Shown here: piece by piece, positions 1 through 5,780 of the stretch
Position numbering within the stretch: position 1 is the stretch's first letter
Layout of the letters: each line of letters opens with the position of its first letter
Assembly (NCBI GenBank): GCA_007119455.1
Contig: SKPR01000245.1
Location: 1 to 7,743 of the forward strand
DNA: 7,743 nucleotides
From: Candidatus Brevefilum sp.
GTDB lineage: Bacteria; Chloroflexota; Anaerolineae; Anaerolineales; Anaerolineaceae
Reading direction: 5' to 3'
The notes under the pieces: model-generated
What the model saw: the letters and a program-made list of their open reading frames with translations, nothing else
Database searches by the model: none
Told to the model about the DNA's origin: nothing
Program-made: the position numbers and the translations under genes

Positions 1-318
1 AATTCGTCGAATTCATCAGGTTTGGGAAGATTTGTAAGGAGAAGAGATTTGAAAAGCAAGGTTGTTGATCTTCGTAGAGGCATATCAAAGCCTTGGCCAC
101 CCATCATTATCGTTGACATGGGAGATTATGGGGTAGGGGCATTCATCTTGAGAGATGGCAGATTAGGATTCAGAAGAATTTGTTCTTTTCTGCAAGACAA
201 GGCAGAGGTAGATGTAGATCCCAATAAAATGAAAGTGAGTTGGGATGGTATTCGTGGCAAAGGTGTAGCTACGGCTACTACTGTAGAAGAGATTCAAGCT
301 ACTCTTGAAAAGATGTAG
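1..318 (+). CDS. Unrecognised protein, 5'-partial (C-terminal ~105 residues)
   Basis: The frame is open from the first base of the window to a TAG at 316-318, so the gene probably begins outside it; a TTG at 22 is only a possible internal start. About 105 residues are visible. The N-terminal part is basic (RFVRRRDLKSK) and followed by a hydrophobic strand (PPIIIVDMG). The C-terminal part holds a VDVDPNKMKVSWDG stretch and ends with a short helix-like VEEIQATLEKM. I recognise no family. G+C is about 39%, well below the rest of the window, and the gene lies 19 bases upstream of another small ORF on the same strand, which suggests one transcription unit. It probably belongs to a different genome from the genes right of ~495. 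That it is coding at all is supported only by frame length and ordinary amino-acid composition. Confidence 0.45.
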   Translation, partial: NSSNSSGLGRFVRRRDLKSKVVDLRRGISKPWPPIIIVDMGDYGVGAFILRDGRLGFRRICSFLQDKAEVDVDPNKMKVSWDGIRGKGVATATTVEEIQATLEKM

Positions 319-337
319 AATAAAATAGGTTGAATTT

Positions 338-496
338 ATGGCTTTTGTATATTGTAAAGAATGTCATTGGAAACAAGATGATTTTTGGAACAACTGTTAC
401 AATCCTGTAGCCTACCTTAATTGGATAGATGATATCTTGTCTCAGGGGATGAGACGTAAAGATAAGAGGAAATTAAGTGTAGATATTGATCTGATA
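338..496 (+). CDS. Small Cys-containing protein, N-terminal fragment, possible zinc ribbon
   Basis: An ATG at 338, with a weak AGG-type ribosome site about 9 bases upstream, opens a frame starting MAFVYCKECHWKQDDFW. The CxxC at residues 6-9, the nearby His and the Trp/Tyr/Pro-rich context (YNPVAYLNW) look like one knuckle of a zinc-ribbon protein, whose second CxxC would be expected further on. The frame stays open to 718, but beyond about 490-497 it is only the reverse complement of the pfk gene. The tail after residue ~53 (from IRDLRDEDH on) is therefore almost certainly not native, and the true 3' part is missing. AT-rich like its upstream neighbour. The zinc-ribbon reading comes from the motif and a loose resemblance to small metagenomic proteins; function unknown. 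Confidence 0.4.
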
Positions 497-1105
497 CGGG
501 ATCTCCGGGATGAGGATCACATCCGCACCGGAAGCCACCCCAGCACCGAGGGTCAACCATCCGACTTCCCGTCCCATGATTTCGACAATGATAATCCGGT
601 GGTTACTAAGCGCGGTACTATGCAACCTGTCAATGGCCTCAGTGGCAATATACTTGGCCGTATCAAATCCAATCGTTACATCGGTCATTGGCACATTGTT
701 ATCAGCCGATTTGGGTAGGGTCAGCACGTTCAAACCAGCCTCTTTCATCTTCAAAGCGGCTTTTTGGGTTTTCCGGCCACCGATACATACCAACGCATCC
801 AGGTCATTCTCATGGTATACGTCCACAACTGTGCTGGTTTTGTCCAGCACTTCGCCATTATCTTGAATCTCATTCGGCATATCACGGCTGGTCCCGAGAA
901 TGGTTCCCCCGGCTGTCAACACGTTGGAAAGGGCATCACCGCCCAAATCAATCGTCTGATTGGCCATCAAACCCCGAAAGCCGTCCCTGAAGCCGATCAA
1001 TGACATGTTATAAGTGTTCCGGGCTGCCTTTCCAAAACCCCTGATGGTGGCGTTTAACCCCGGGCAATCACTTCCGGCTGTGAGTATCCCAACTTTTTTC
1101 GACAT
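473..1105 (-). CDS. 6-phosphofructokinase homologue, C-terminally truncated, altered active site
   Basis: Family role: phosphorylation of fructose 6-phosphate, using ATP or PPi. The start ATG (1105-1103) follows a strong AGGAAGGAAG ribosome site. The N-terminal half aligns throughout with PFK: KKVGILTAGSDCPGLNA (3-19), GGTILGTSR (66-74), the CIGG loop (107-110), PKSADNN (131-137), IGFDTA (145-150), EAIDRLHSTA (156-165) and VEIMGRE (174-180). Homology ends at EIPY (201-204), and the last six codons come from the joined segment. Full PFKs are about 320-400 residues, so most of the sugar-phosphate-binding C-terminal part is missing. Several near-invariant positions differ: GGD is GSD (residue 12), GGDGT/GGNGT is GGRKT (111-112), and PKTIDND is PKSADNN (133, 134, 137). 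The catalytic-base Asp is kept (D135), and Lys132 is typical of the PPi and group III ATP enzymes. It may be a non-catalytic or specialised paralogue; family membership is certain, activity is not. Confidence 0.85.
   Translation of the reverse strand: MSKKVGILTAGSDCPGLNATIRGFGKAARNTYNMSLIGFRDGFRGLMANQTIDLGGDALSNVLTAGGTILGTSRDMPNEIQDNGEVLDKTSTVVDVYHENDLDALVCIGGRKTQKAALKMKEAGLNVLTLPKSADNNVPMTDVTIGFDTAKYIATEAIDRLHSTALSNHRIIIVEIMGREVGWLTLGAGVASGADVILIPEIPYQINIYT
485..497. other. Junction between AT-rich foreign segment and the main contig
   Basis: PFK homology on the minus strand continues through the conserved ILIPEIPY stretch, whose last Tyr codon is 494-496, and then changes at once to unrelated residues (QINIYT, stop at 473-475). 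At the same place the plus strand changes from about 39% G+C (1-480) to above 50% (500 onward). Two coding regions of opposite strand thus collide without an intergenic gap and both lose their 3' ends, as in a chimeric join. I see no inverted repeat, target duplication or integrase gene that would mark a mobile-element boundary. Confidence 0.7.
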
Positions 1106-1110
1106 GTGAT

Positions 1111-1121
1111 TCTTCCTTCCT
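1111..1121 (-). promoter_or_regulatory. Ribosome binding site of the pfk homologue
   Basis: On the minus strand AGGAAGGAAG lies about 6-8 bases before the ATG at 1105, which fixes the start of the PFK-like protein (MSKKVGILTAG). Confidence 0.75.
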
Positions 1122-1227
1122 GAAAGTTTTCTTTACAGGTTCAATTATACTCATAACCTGACCGATCTCCTCCCTTAGACTGAGAATAACCCTCCTCAAA
1201 ATCGAATTATAAAAAACCCACCCTATC

Positions 1228-1242
1228 TTTGGATGATCCAAA
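1228..1242. promoter_or_regulatory. Perfect 15-bp palindrome upstream of the pfk homologue, candidate operator
   Basis: TTTGGATGATCCAAA is a 7+7 dyad around one central base. On the minus strand it lies 16 bases upstream of a TATAAT (1211-1206), so it would cover the -35 position of a promoter reading toward pfk; the -35 itself (ATCCAA) is poor. Placement fits a repressor or activator site for the pfk-like gene. No regulator can be named. The stretch between pfk and arsM (1106-1346) otherwise holds only the arsM terminator. Confidence 0.35.
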
Positions 1243-1282
1243 CCCATCAATTTTCTCGAACTTCTATTCTTAATGAACAGCC

Positions 1283-1322
1283 AAAAAAAACCGGGTAAGC
1301 AGGAACTTCGCTCGCCCGGTTT
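1283..1322 (-). terminator. Intrinsic terminator of arsM
   Basis: Read on the minus strand, a 13-bp stem (1322-1310 with 1300-1288; AAACCGGG core, one wobble pair and one mismatch) closes a 9-base loop and runs into eight U residues (1290-1283). It begins 25 bases after the arsM stop codon. It should end arsR-arsM transcription before the pfk homologue on the same strand. Confidence 0.88.
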
Positions 1323-1346
1323 CTTCATTAAATGTCGGATTTCGGT

Positions 1347-2165
1347 TCAGTCCTCTTGTACCTGAGGTTTCTGTGCGCTGATGAGCATTGAGACCACATA
1401 ATCCCCCAAAACCAGTTCAGGATTGTCACTATTAGCCCATGTATTGATCACCGCATCAGAAGCACCCTTCGGTATGATCTGGATGTTCTCAAAGCCAGCA
1501 TCCTGCAGATAAGTTTGGATTTCATCTACCGAGGCTGCACCGGCAATACAGCTTGAATAAGCATTTTCTCTGTTCTTCACATCTTCCGGCATTTCTGCCA
1601 CCCTGACCGGGTCAGATATCGCAATCCGCCCGCCTGGTTTCAATACACGATAAGTTTCCTGGTAAACCCTGGCTTTATCCAGTGAAAGGTTCACCACACA
1701 ATTTGAAATAACCAGATCAACCGAATCATCGTCAACAGGCAGTTGTTCTATCATTCCCTTCCTGAAATCAACCTGGGTGAAACCCGTTTTATGGGCATTC
1801 TTGCGGGCGAGGTCGATCATCTCCGGTGTCATATCCACGCCAATCACAAAACCCTGTTCGCCAACCAACCTCGCAGCCAGGAAAGCATCCATACCCCCTC
1901 CACTGCCCAGATCCAGGATGGTCTCTCCCGGTTGGACGTTTGCATATGCCAGGGGATTTCCACAACCCAGGGCCAGGTTGGCACCATCTGGTAACACTTG
2001 CAGATCATCCAGTGAGTAGCCAATGGCCTGTCCGTATTCATTGATATCCACCGATCCACAGCAGGACGATGATACGCTCGCATCCGAACAGCAATCGGCG
2101 CTTTTCGCTTTTTCAGCGTAATGCTTCTGAACGGTTTGTCTGATATTGGTTCCTTTTTGACTCAT
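1347..2165 (-). CDS. arsM: Arsenite S-adenosylmethionine methyltransferase
   Basis: Transfers methyl groups from SAM to As(III) in the cytosol, giving methylated arsenicals. 272 residues from the ATG at 2165; an upstream in-frame TTG at 2189 would leave the AAGGAG ribosome site inside the gene, so it is rejected. The class I methyltransferase fold is clear: motif I ILDLGSGGGMDAF (83-95), GVDMTPEMI (109-117) and LVISNCVVNLSLDKA (151-165), then LKPGGRIAISD (175-185). The three arsenic-binding cysteines of the family match C68 (LGCGNPLA), C156 (SNCVVNLS) and C206 (SSCIAGA). Two extra pairs, C25-C26 and C35-C36, occupy the N-terminal tail, a region Cys-rich in many bacterial ArsM. It lies 84 bases after arsR on the same strand, has its own operator-like site upstream and ends in a strong terminator. 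No arsenite efflux pump or arsenate reductase is visible in the window. Confidence 0.93.
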   Translation of the reverse strand: MSQKGTNIRQTVQKHYAEKAKSADCCSDASVSSSCCGSVDINEYGQAIGYSLDDLQVLPDGANLALGCGNPLAYANVQPGETILDLGSGGGMDAFLAARLVGEQGFVIGVDMTPEMIDLARKNAHKTGFTQVDFRKGMIEQLPVDDDSVDLVISNCVVNLSLDKARVYQETYRVLKPGGRIAISDPVRVAEMPEDVKNRENAYSSCIAGAASVDEIQTYLQDAGFENIQIIPKGASDAVINTWANSDNPELVLGDYVVSMLISAQKPQVQED

Positions 2166-2173
2166 TTTGCATT

Positions 2174-2180
2174 TCTCCTT
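2174..2180 (-). promoter_or_regulatory. Ribosome binding site that fixes the arsM start
   Basis: AAGGAG (2180-2175) on the minus strand stands 9 bases before the ATG at 2165. It selects MSQKGTNIRQ as the N-terminus over the upstream TTG (2189), which would start 5' of this site. Confidence 0.8.
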
Positions 2181-2201
2181 AATTCTCAACGATTATTGGC
2201 A

Positions 2202-2223
2202 TATATCGACATTTATCGATTAT
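2202..2223. promoter_or_regulatory. ArsR operator upstream of arsM (site 1)
   Basis: A dyad with TCGA-N6-TCGA core (TCGA at 2206-2209 and 2216-2219) and AT-rich flanks. On the minus strand it reads ATAATCGATAA, three bases, TCGATAT. It matches the site at the arsR promoter at 18 of 22 positions, when one of the two is inverted. It lies in the arsR-arsM gap, 37-58 bases before the arsM ATG. A possible arsM promoter straddles it: TTGTTT (2231-2226) and GATATA (2207-2202), 18 bases apart. Binding by the neighbouring ArsR is inferred from the shared sequence and from ArsR autoregulation in general. Confidence 0.7.
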
Positions 2224-2249
2224 AAAAACAAAAAATTTTTATCTTCGGA

Positions 2250-2549
2250 TCAGTCAATTTCTGGTGCGAACACCTCGGATGAAAGATCGCAGCATTTTGC
2301 AATCGCCTGCTGGTTGAGGGTGTAATAGGCCATTTTCCCCTCATGCCGGACATGCACCAGGCCATAAGCCAGCAGTTTGGCCAGATGGTGTGAGACAGTC
2401 GACTGGGCTAATCCGGTGAGATCTACCAGTTCTCCGACATTACGCCATTCACAGCAGCACAATGCCATGATGTGTTGCCGGGTTGGGTCCGAAAGCGCTT
2501 TCCCAAAATTCGCAATCCGCTCAGTGAGTTTGCTGATCTCTTCATTCAT
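2250..2549 (-). CDS. arsR: ArsR-family metalloregulatory repressor, probably As(III)-responsive
   Basis: A winged-helix repressor expected to bind its own promoter and leave it on binding As(III). 99 residues from the ATG at 2549. Upstream in-frame ATGs at 2573 and 2633 are rejected because the best promoter lies between them and 2549. The ArsR hallmarks are GKALSDPTRQHIM (16-28), the recognition helix LAQSTVSHHLAKL (47-59) and the wing HEGKMAYYTL (69-78). The E. coli CVCDLC metal motif is absent: where it would be, the sequence reads NVGELVDLT. Instead there is C31-C32-C33 four residues into the helix after the SDPTR segment, and C86-C87 near the C-terminus, so the sensing site must be built differently. 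Adjacency to arsM and shared operator-like sites support an arsenic role; sensing of another thiophilic metal is possible. Confidence 0.9.
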   Translation of the reverse strand: MNEEISKLTERIANFGKALSDPTRQHIMALCCCEWRNVGELVDLTGLAQSTVSHHLAKLLAYGLVHVRHEGKMAYYTLNQQAIAKCCDLSSEVFAPEID

Positions 2550-2555
2550 TTCGCT

Positions 2556-2584
2556 ATTATAATCGATAACCATCGATATTACAA
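2556..2584 (-). promoter_or_regulatory. arsR promoter, predicted leaderless start
   Basis: On the minus strand TTGTAA (2584-2579), a 17-base spacer and TATAAT (2561-2556). Only six bases (2555-2550) separate the -10 from the ATG at 2549, so the usual initiation distance puts +1 at or within a base or two of the A of the start codon. There is no room for a Shine-Dalgarno sequence and none is seen. The TCGA-N6-TCGA operator fills the spacer. Confidence 0.75.
2559..2580. promoter_or_regulatory. ArsR operator in the arsR promoter (site 2)
   Basis: On the plus strand it reads ATAATCGATAA, three bases, TCGATAT, T, with TCGA at 2563-2566 and 2573-2576. It lies between the -35 and -10 of the arsR promoter, so a bound dimer would block RNA polymerase directly. 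It matches the site upstream of arsM at 18 of 22 positions in inverted orientation. Confidence 0.75.
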
Positions 2585-2746
2585 GGGTTAATTTTATGAA
2601 ATTTCTTCCTCCCTGACCGGTTTTTATGACCAATTCGAAAAATAATACGCCTTAGTCCTTCAATATTTTTATCGAAACCGATCAATTTTATGATAGAATC
2701 AGAACAATATTTTTCAACGAAATTTCCCAACTTAAAAGCAGGACTT

Positions 2747-3541
2747 ATGAGACGAATCATCTCACTCACCACGGATTTCGGCCAGGAAAATGGGTTTGTC
2801 GGCGTGATGAAAGGAGTCATCTGGGGGATTGCCCCGGAAGCTCAGATTGCCGACATTTCTCATGAGATTCCACCACAAAATATCCGCCTGGGTGCTTACG
2901 CCCTCTGGCGCGTTGTCCCATTTTTCCCGCCGGGCAGCGTTCATGTCGCAGTCATTGACCCTGGTGTCGGCACCCATCGCCGTCCAATCGGGTTGAAGAT
3001 CGGTCAGAACTACTTTATCGTGCCTGATAATGGGTTAATCACCCCCATGCTTGAAGACGGAGAACACGATGATCTCCCAATCGAGATCGTACATCTAAAC
3101 AACCCGGAATACTGGTTGACCGATGTAAGCCATACCTTTCATGGCCGGGATATTTTTGCCCCCACAGGGGCACACCTCGCCCATGGCGTACCATTGGAAG
3201 AATTAGGAGAGCCTATAACAGATCCCATCCGAATTCCATTCTCCAAACCTGAGAAGACCGATCGTGGATGGCTCGCACACCTGACCATCATCGATGTTTT
3301 TGGCAACCTGACCACCGACCTGCCGGCTGCAGCCATCTCAGAAGCGAAAAATGTGAACTTTAATCTTAAAGGCCATGTCATTCCGGGGATCGTGAAATCC
3401 TACGGCCATTGCAACCCGGGAGAACTGATTGCCCTGGTTGACAGTGAGAATTATATTGAGATCAGCGTGGTCAATGGTAATGCTGCCGAAAAAACAGGGG
3501 CACAAATCGGTGACCCGGTTGAGGTCGTTATTAATGATTGA
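2747..3541 (+). CDS. S-adenosylmethionine hydrolase (SAM hydroxide adenosyltransferase, DUF62 family)
   Basis: The family splits SAM with water/hydroxide into adenosine and L-methionine and is related to bacterial fluorinase and chlorinase. The ATG at 2747 is preferred (GCAGGA 4 bases upstream; MRRIISLTTDFG is a typical family start); an ATG at 2690 has no ribosome site and would add 19 unusual residues. 264 residues, a usual length. Visible motifs: LTTDFG (7-12), SHEIPP (38-43), VIDPGVGTHRRP (69-80), VPDNGL (92-97), FHGRDIFAP (131-139) and IIDVFGNLTTD (181-191), opening the C-terminal barrel. The Asp-Arg-His set that activates water in hydrolases of this family corresponds to D71, R78 and H132, which favours hydrolase over halogenase. 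The family's FGNxxTN is FGNLTTD here. The stop overlaps the next gene by 8 bases, so it is translated together with an ECF transporter ATPase; a SAM- or adenosine-linked import role is inferred. Confidence 0.9.
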   Translation: MRRIISLTTDFGQENGFVGVMKGVIWGIAPEAQIADISHEIPPQNIRLGAYALWRVVPFFPPGSVHVAVIDPGVGTHRRPIGLKIGQNYFIVPDNGLITPMLEDGEHDDLPIEIVHLNNPEYWLTDVSHTFHGRDIFAPTGAHLAHGVPLEELGEPITDPIRIPFSKPEKTDRGWLAHLTIIDVFGNLTTDLPAAAISEAKNVNFNLKGHVIPGIVKSYGHCNPGELIALVDSENYIEISVVNGNAAEKTGAQIGDPVEVVIND

Positions 3542-5159
3542 CGAAAATTCTCGCCCACTGGTCATTGAAAACCTCAGTTTTCGTTATAATTCACGGAAAG
3601 AACCAGCTATCCAGGAGATAAATTTATCAGTTAACCCGGGTGAGGTGATGTTAATTGCCGGTTCCAGCGGTTGTGGGAAAACCACATTGATGCGCTGTGT
3701 CAACGGCCTGATCCCCAATGCCTACCATGGGGATCTGGATGGCGGTATAAGACTTTATGGGCAATCGGTACTGGATATGGAAATGGCAGAGATTTCCCAA
3801 AAGGTTGGAACCATCCTGCAGGACCCAGAACGCCAGATTTTAGGCACATACGTATTAAATGATGTAGCCTTTGGGCTGGAGAGCCTGGGATTACCCAGAG
3901 ATGAGATACTTCTTCGGGTTGACCAGGCATTGGAAAGGATGGGCATCCTCCACCTCCGTGATCGCGAAACCTTTGGCACCTCTGGTGGGGAGAAACAGAA
4001 AATCGCCCTGGCCGGCGTACTGGCCATGAACCCAAAAATCCTCTTATTGGACGAACCCCTGGCGAGCCTTGATCCAGCATCAGCCCATGAGGCATTGCAG
4101 ATATTCCGCCAGCTGGCTGATGAGGGGCTTTCTGTCGTGATTGTTGAACACCGGGTTGAAGATGTTTTTGCTATCGAACCCGAACGTGTTGTTTATATGG
4201 ACGAGGGGCAAATTACCTATCAGGGGGGCCGTGAGGGGTTGATGCAGGTCGTCGATTATACCCGGATCAAGCTGCCCGCCGAGGTTGTGTTTACCAGGGC
4301 CAAAAATGATCCACCACCAGAATTTGAACCTGCTGTAGTAAAAACCGAAGATAATTCAGAGGAATTGGTCAAATTTGATGGGGTACATTTTCGCTATGAT
4401 GAGGATCTACCGTTTGTTTTAGAGGATATCAATTTCACTATCAAAAAAGGCGATATCATCGCGATCTTAGGCCATAACGGATCCGGGAAAACAACCATGG
4501 TCAAACATGCTTTAGGGCTGCTCAAACCAACAAAGGGCGTTGTCCTACTGGAAGGCCAGGAAACCAAAACAATCACGATTGCGACCGCTGCAAAATCCGT
4601 TGGGTATGTGTTTCAAAGCCCTTCACAAATGCTGTTTGCACCAACGGTGGCTGACGAGCTGGCTTTTGGGCCTAAAAACCTTGGCTATTCCAAGGATGAG
4701 GTCAGAGACAATGTCCAATGGGCCATCCAAACCGTAAATCTCAGCGATGAGATGGAGTCACCACCTCTGGCGCTTTCCTTCGGCCAGCAAAAACGAATCA
4801 GCATTGCGGCGATATTGGCTATGCGTTCGCGTCTTCTGATGATGGATGAGCCCACAGCCGGTCAGGATTACTGGAATTATCGCAGTTTTATGGACTCAAT
4901 TTTACAAATGCCCGGATTCGAAGCCATCGTTTTTATCACCCACGACCTCGACCTGGCCCTGACCTATGCCAACCGCATCATCATCCTCTATGACGGACAG
5001 ATTGTGGCGGATGATGCTCCGGAAGAAATCCTTCTGGATGAGGACCAACTGATTAAATACAGGATTTTACCCACCTCCTTGCTGAGGTTAAACAAGCTGC
5101 ACCTGCCCGAAACAGGCAGTTTCTTTCGCGCTGAAACCCTGGCGCACAAGATCGGTTAG
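3534..5159 (+). CDS. Energy-coupling factor transporter ATPase, fused double-domain EcfA
   Basis: Drives vitamin or nutrient import by an ECF transporter, joining EcfT and an S component at the membrane. 541 residues hold two complete ABC ATPase domains. Domain 1: Walker A GSSGCGKTT (43-51), Q96, signature TSGGE (149-153), Walker B ILLLDE (169-174), H206. Domain 2: Walker A GHNGSGKTT (313-321), Q361, signature LSFGQ (414-418, common in CbiO-like proteins), Walker B LLMMDE (434-439), H470. Both catalytic Glu residues (174, 439) are kept, so both nucleotide sites should work. An acidic, Pro-rich linker (~258-277) joins the domains. The ATG at 3534 lies inside the end of the SAM hydrolase gene (8-base overlap) with GAGG 9 bases upstream. 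An ATG at 3429 in the same frame would overlap the hydrolase by over 100 bases and is rejected. The S component follows 47 bases later. Confidence 0.92.
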   Translation: MIDENSRPLVIENLSFRYNSRKEPAIQEINLSVNPGEVMLIAGSSGCGKTTLMRCVNGLIPNAYHGDLDGGIRLYGQSVLDMEMAEISQKVGTILQDPERQILGTYVLNDVAFGLESLGLPRDEILLRVDQALERMGILHLRDRETFGTSGGEKQKIALAGVLAMNPKILLLDEPLASLDPASAHEALQIFRQLADEGLSVVIVEHRVEDVFAIEPERVVYMDEGQITYQGGREGLMQVVDYTRIKLPAEVVFTRAKNDPPPEFEPAVVKTEDNSEELVKFDGVHFRYDEDLPFVLEDINFTIKKGDIIAILGHNGSGKTTMVKHALGLLKPTKGVVLLEGQETKTITIATAAKSVGYVFQSPSQMLFAPTVADELAFGPKNLGYSKDEVRDNVQWAIQTVNLSDEMESPPLALSFGQQKRISIAAILAMRSRLLMMDEPTAGQDYWNYRSFMDSILQMPGFEAIVFITHDLDLALTYANRIIILYDGQIVADDAPEEILLDEDQLIKYRILPTSLLRLNKLHLPETGSFFRAETLAHKIG

Positions 5160-5194
5160 TTTTTGCTGTCCAATTATCACTCACCTTATTAGAA

Positions 5195-5200
5195 AAGGAG
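5195..5200 (+). promoter_or_regulatory. Ribosome binding site of the ECF S component
   Basis: AAGGAG six bases before the ATG at 5207, the strongest ribosome site in the ECF operon. It suggests the S component is made in excess of the ATPase and EcfT, which have weaker sites. Confidence 0.7.
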
Positions 5201-5206
5201 TCAATA

Positions 5207-5764
5207 ATGACTGAAAAAAAGAAATCAATCTGGCGGTTCGGCACCCGCGAAGTAGTCTACGCAGCAATCGGCGCAGCCCTCTATGCCGTTCTCGGCTATG
5301 CAACCAACATGTTGCAGTTGCCGGGTGCAGGCAACGTCGCCATCCGCCCTGCTGTTGTGGTTCCGATGTTCTTTGGAATCGCATTCGGACCCATCGTAGG
5401 CTTTATCACAGGTTTTGTCGGAAACGTCCTCTCCGACCTGCTGAGCGGATGGGGGTTCTGGTTCTGGTGGGATCTGGGTAACGGCCTGATGGGCTTCATA
5501 CCCGGATTGATCGCCGCTCAAATTGTAGACTACAGGGCTACAAAATCGATGGTGATGGGCGTTGTTTTTGTCGTCCTGGCTGCTATTGGCGGTATGGGCG
5601 TTGCCTCAGTTTCAGAAATGTGGGTTTCCGGGGCGGACATCAATACCGTTGTCTTTGCCAATTTCATACCTGCATCGATGAGCAATATTATCAATGGCGT
5701 GATCCTCCTACCAATACTCATGGTGGCCTATGCCGCGGTTTCTAAGCGGTCTGGGCGCACTTAG
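5207..5764 (+). CDS. ECF transporter S component (substrate-binding membrane protein), substrate unknown
   Basis: Binds the small molecule that the ECF complex imports. 185 residues, mostly hydrophobic, with about six membrane segments and a short charged N-terminus (MTEKKKSIWRFGTREVV), the usual S-component design. The first helix carries overlapping AxxxA spacings (A19/A23/A27, A20/A24), the surface by which S components dock on EcfT. A glycine-rich stretch (FGIAFGPIVGFITGFVGNVLSD across 56-77, then GWGFWFWWDLGNGLMGFIPG at 81-100) resembles the PF07155-type S-component family, first linked to riboflavin but including members with other or unknown substrates. Trp/Phe at 82-88 may line the binding site. 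It sits between the fused ATPase and EcfT in a dedicated transporter operon. Cotranscription with a SAM hydrolase points to a nucleoside, SAM- or methionine-related substrate, but this is inference; riboflavin or a thiamin precursor remains possible. Confidence 0.85.
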   Translation: MTEKKKSIWRFGTREVVYAAIGAALYAVLGYATNMLQLPGAGNVAIRPAVVVPMFFGIAFGPIVGFITGFVGNVLSDLLSGWGFWFWWDLGNGLMGFIPGLIAAQIVDYRATKSMVMGVVFVVLAAIGGMGVASVSEMWVSGADINTVVFANFIPASMSNIINGVILLPILMVAYAAVSKRSGRT

Positions 5765-5780
5765 TTTATTCAATATTTAA

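Noticed and set aside
497..718. Plus-strand frame continuing the CxxC protein past the join
   Set aside because: This part is the reverse complement of conserved PFK codons; its apparent 126-residue product is a hybrid created by the junction.
1068..1328. 86-residue minus-strand frame between arsM and pfk
   Set aside because: It starts inside the arsM terminator hairpin, overlaps the pfk start out of frame and resembles no family. A shorter start near 1154 also lacks well-placed signals.
2690..2746. Longer N-terminus of the SAM hydrolase from the ATG at 2690
   Set aside because: No ribosome site, added residues unlike the family, and the bases 2689-2694 are a possible -10 element.
3947..3980. 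TSGGE and LSFGQ signature variants as evidence of an inactive ATPase half
   Set aside because: Both variants are ordinary in CbiO/EcfA proteins, and both halves keep Walker A, Walker B Glu, Q-loop and His.
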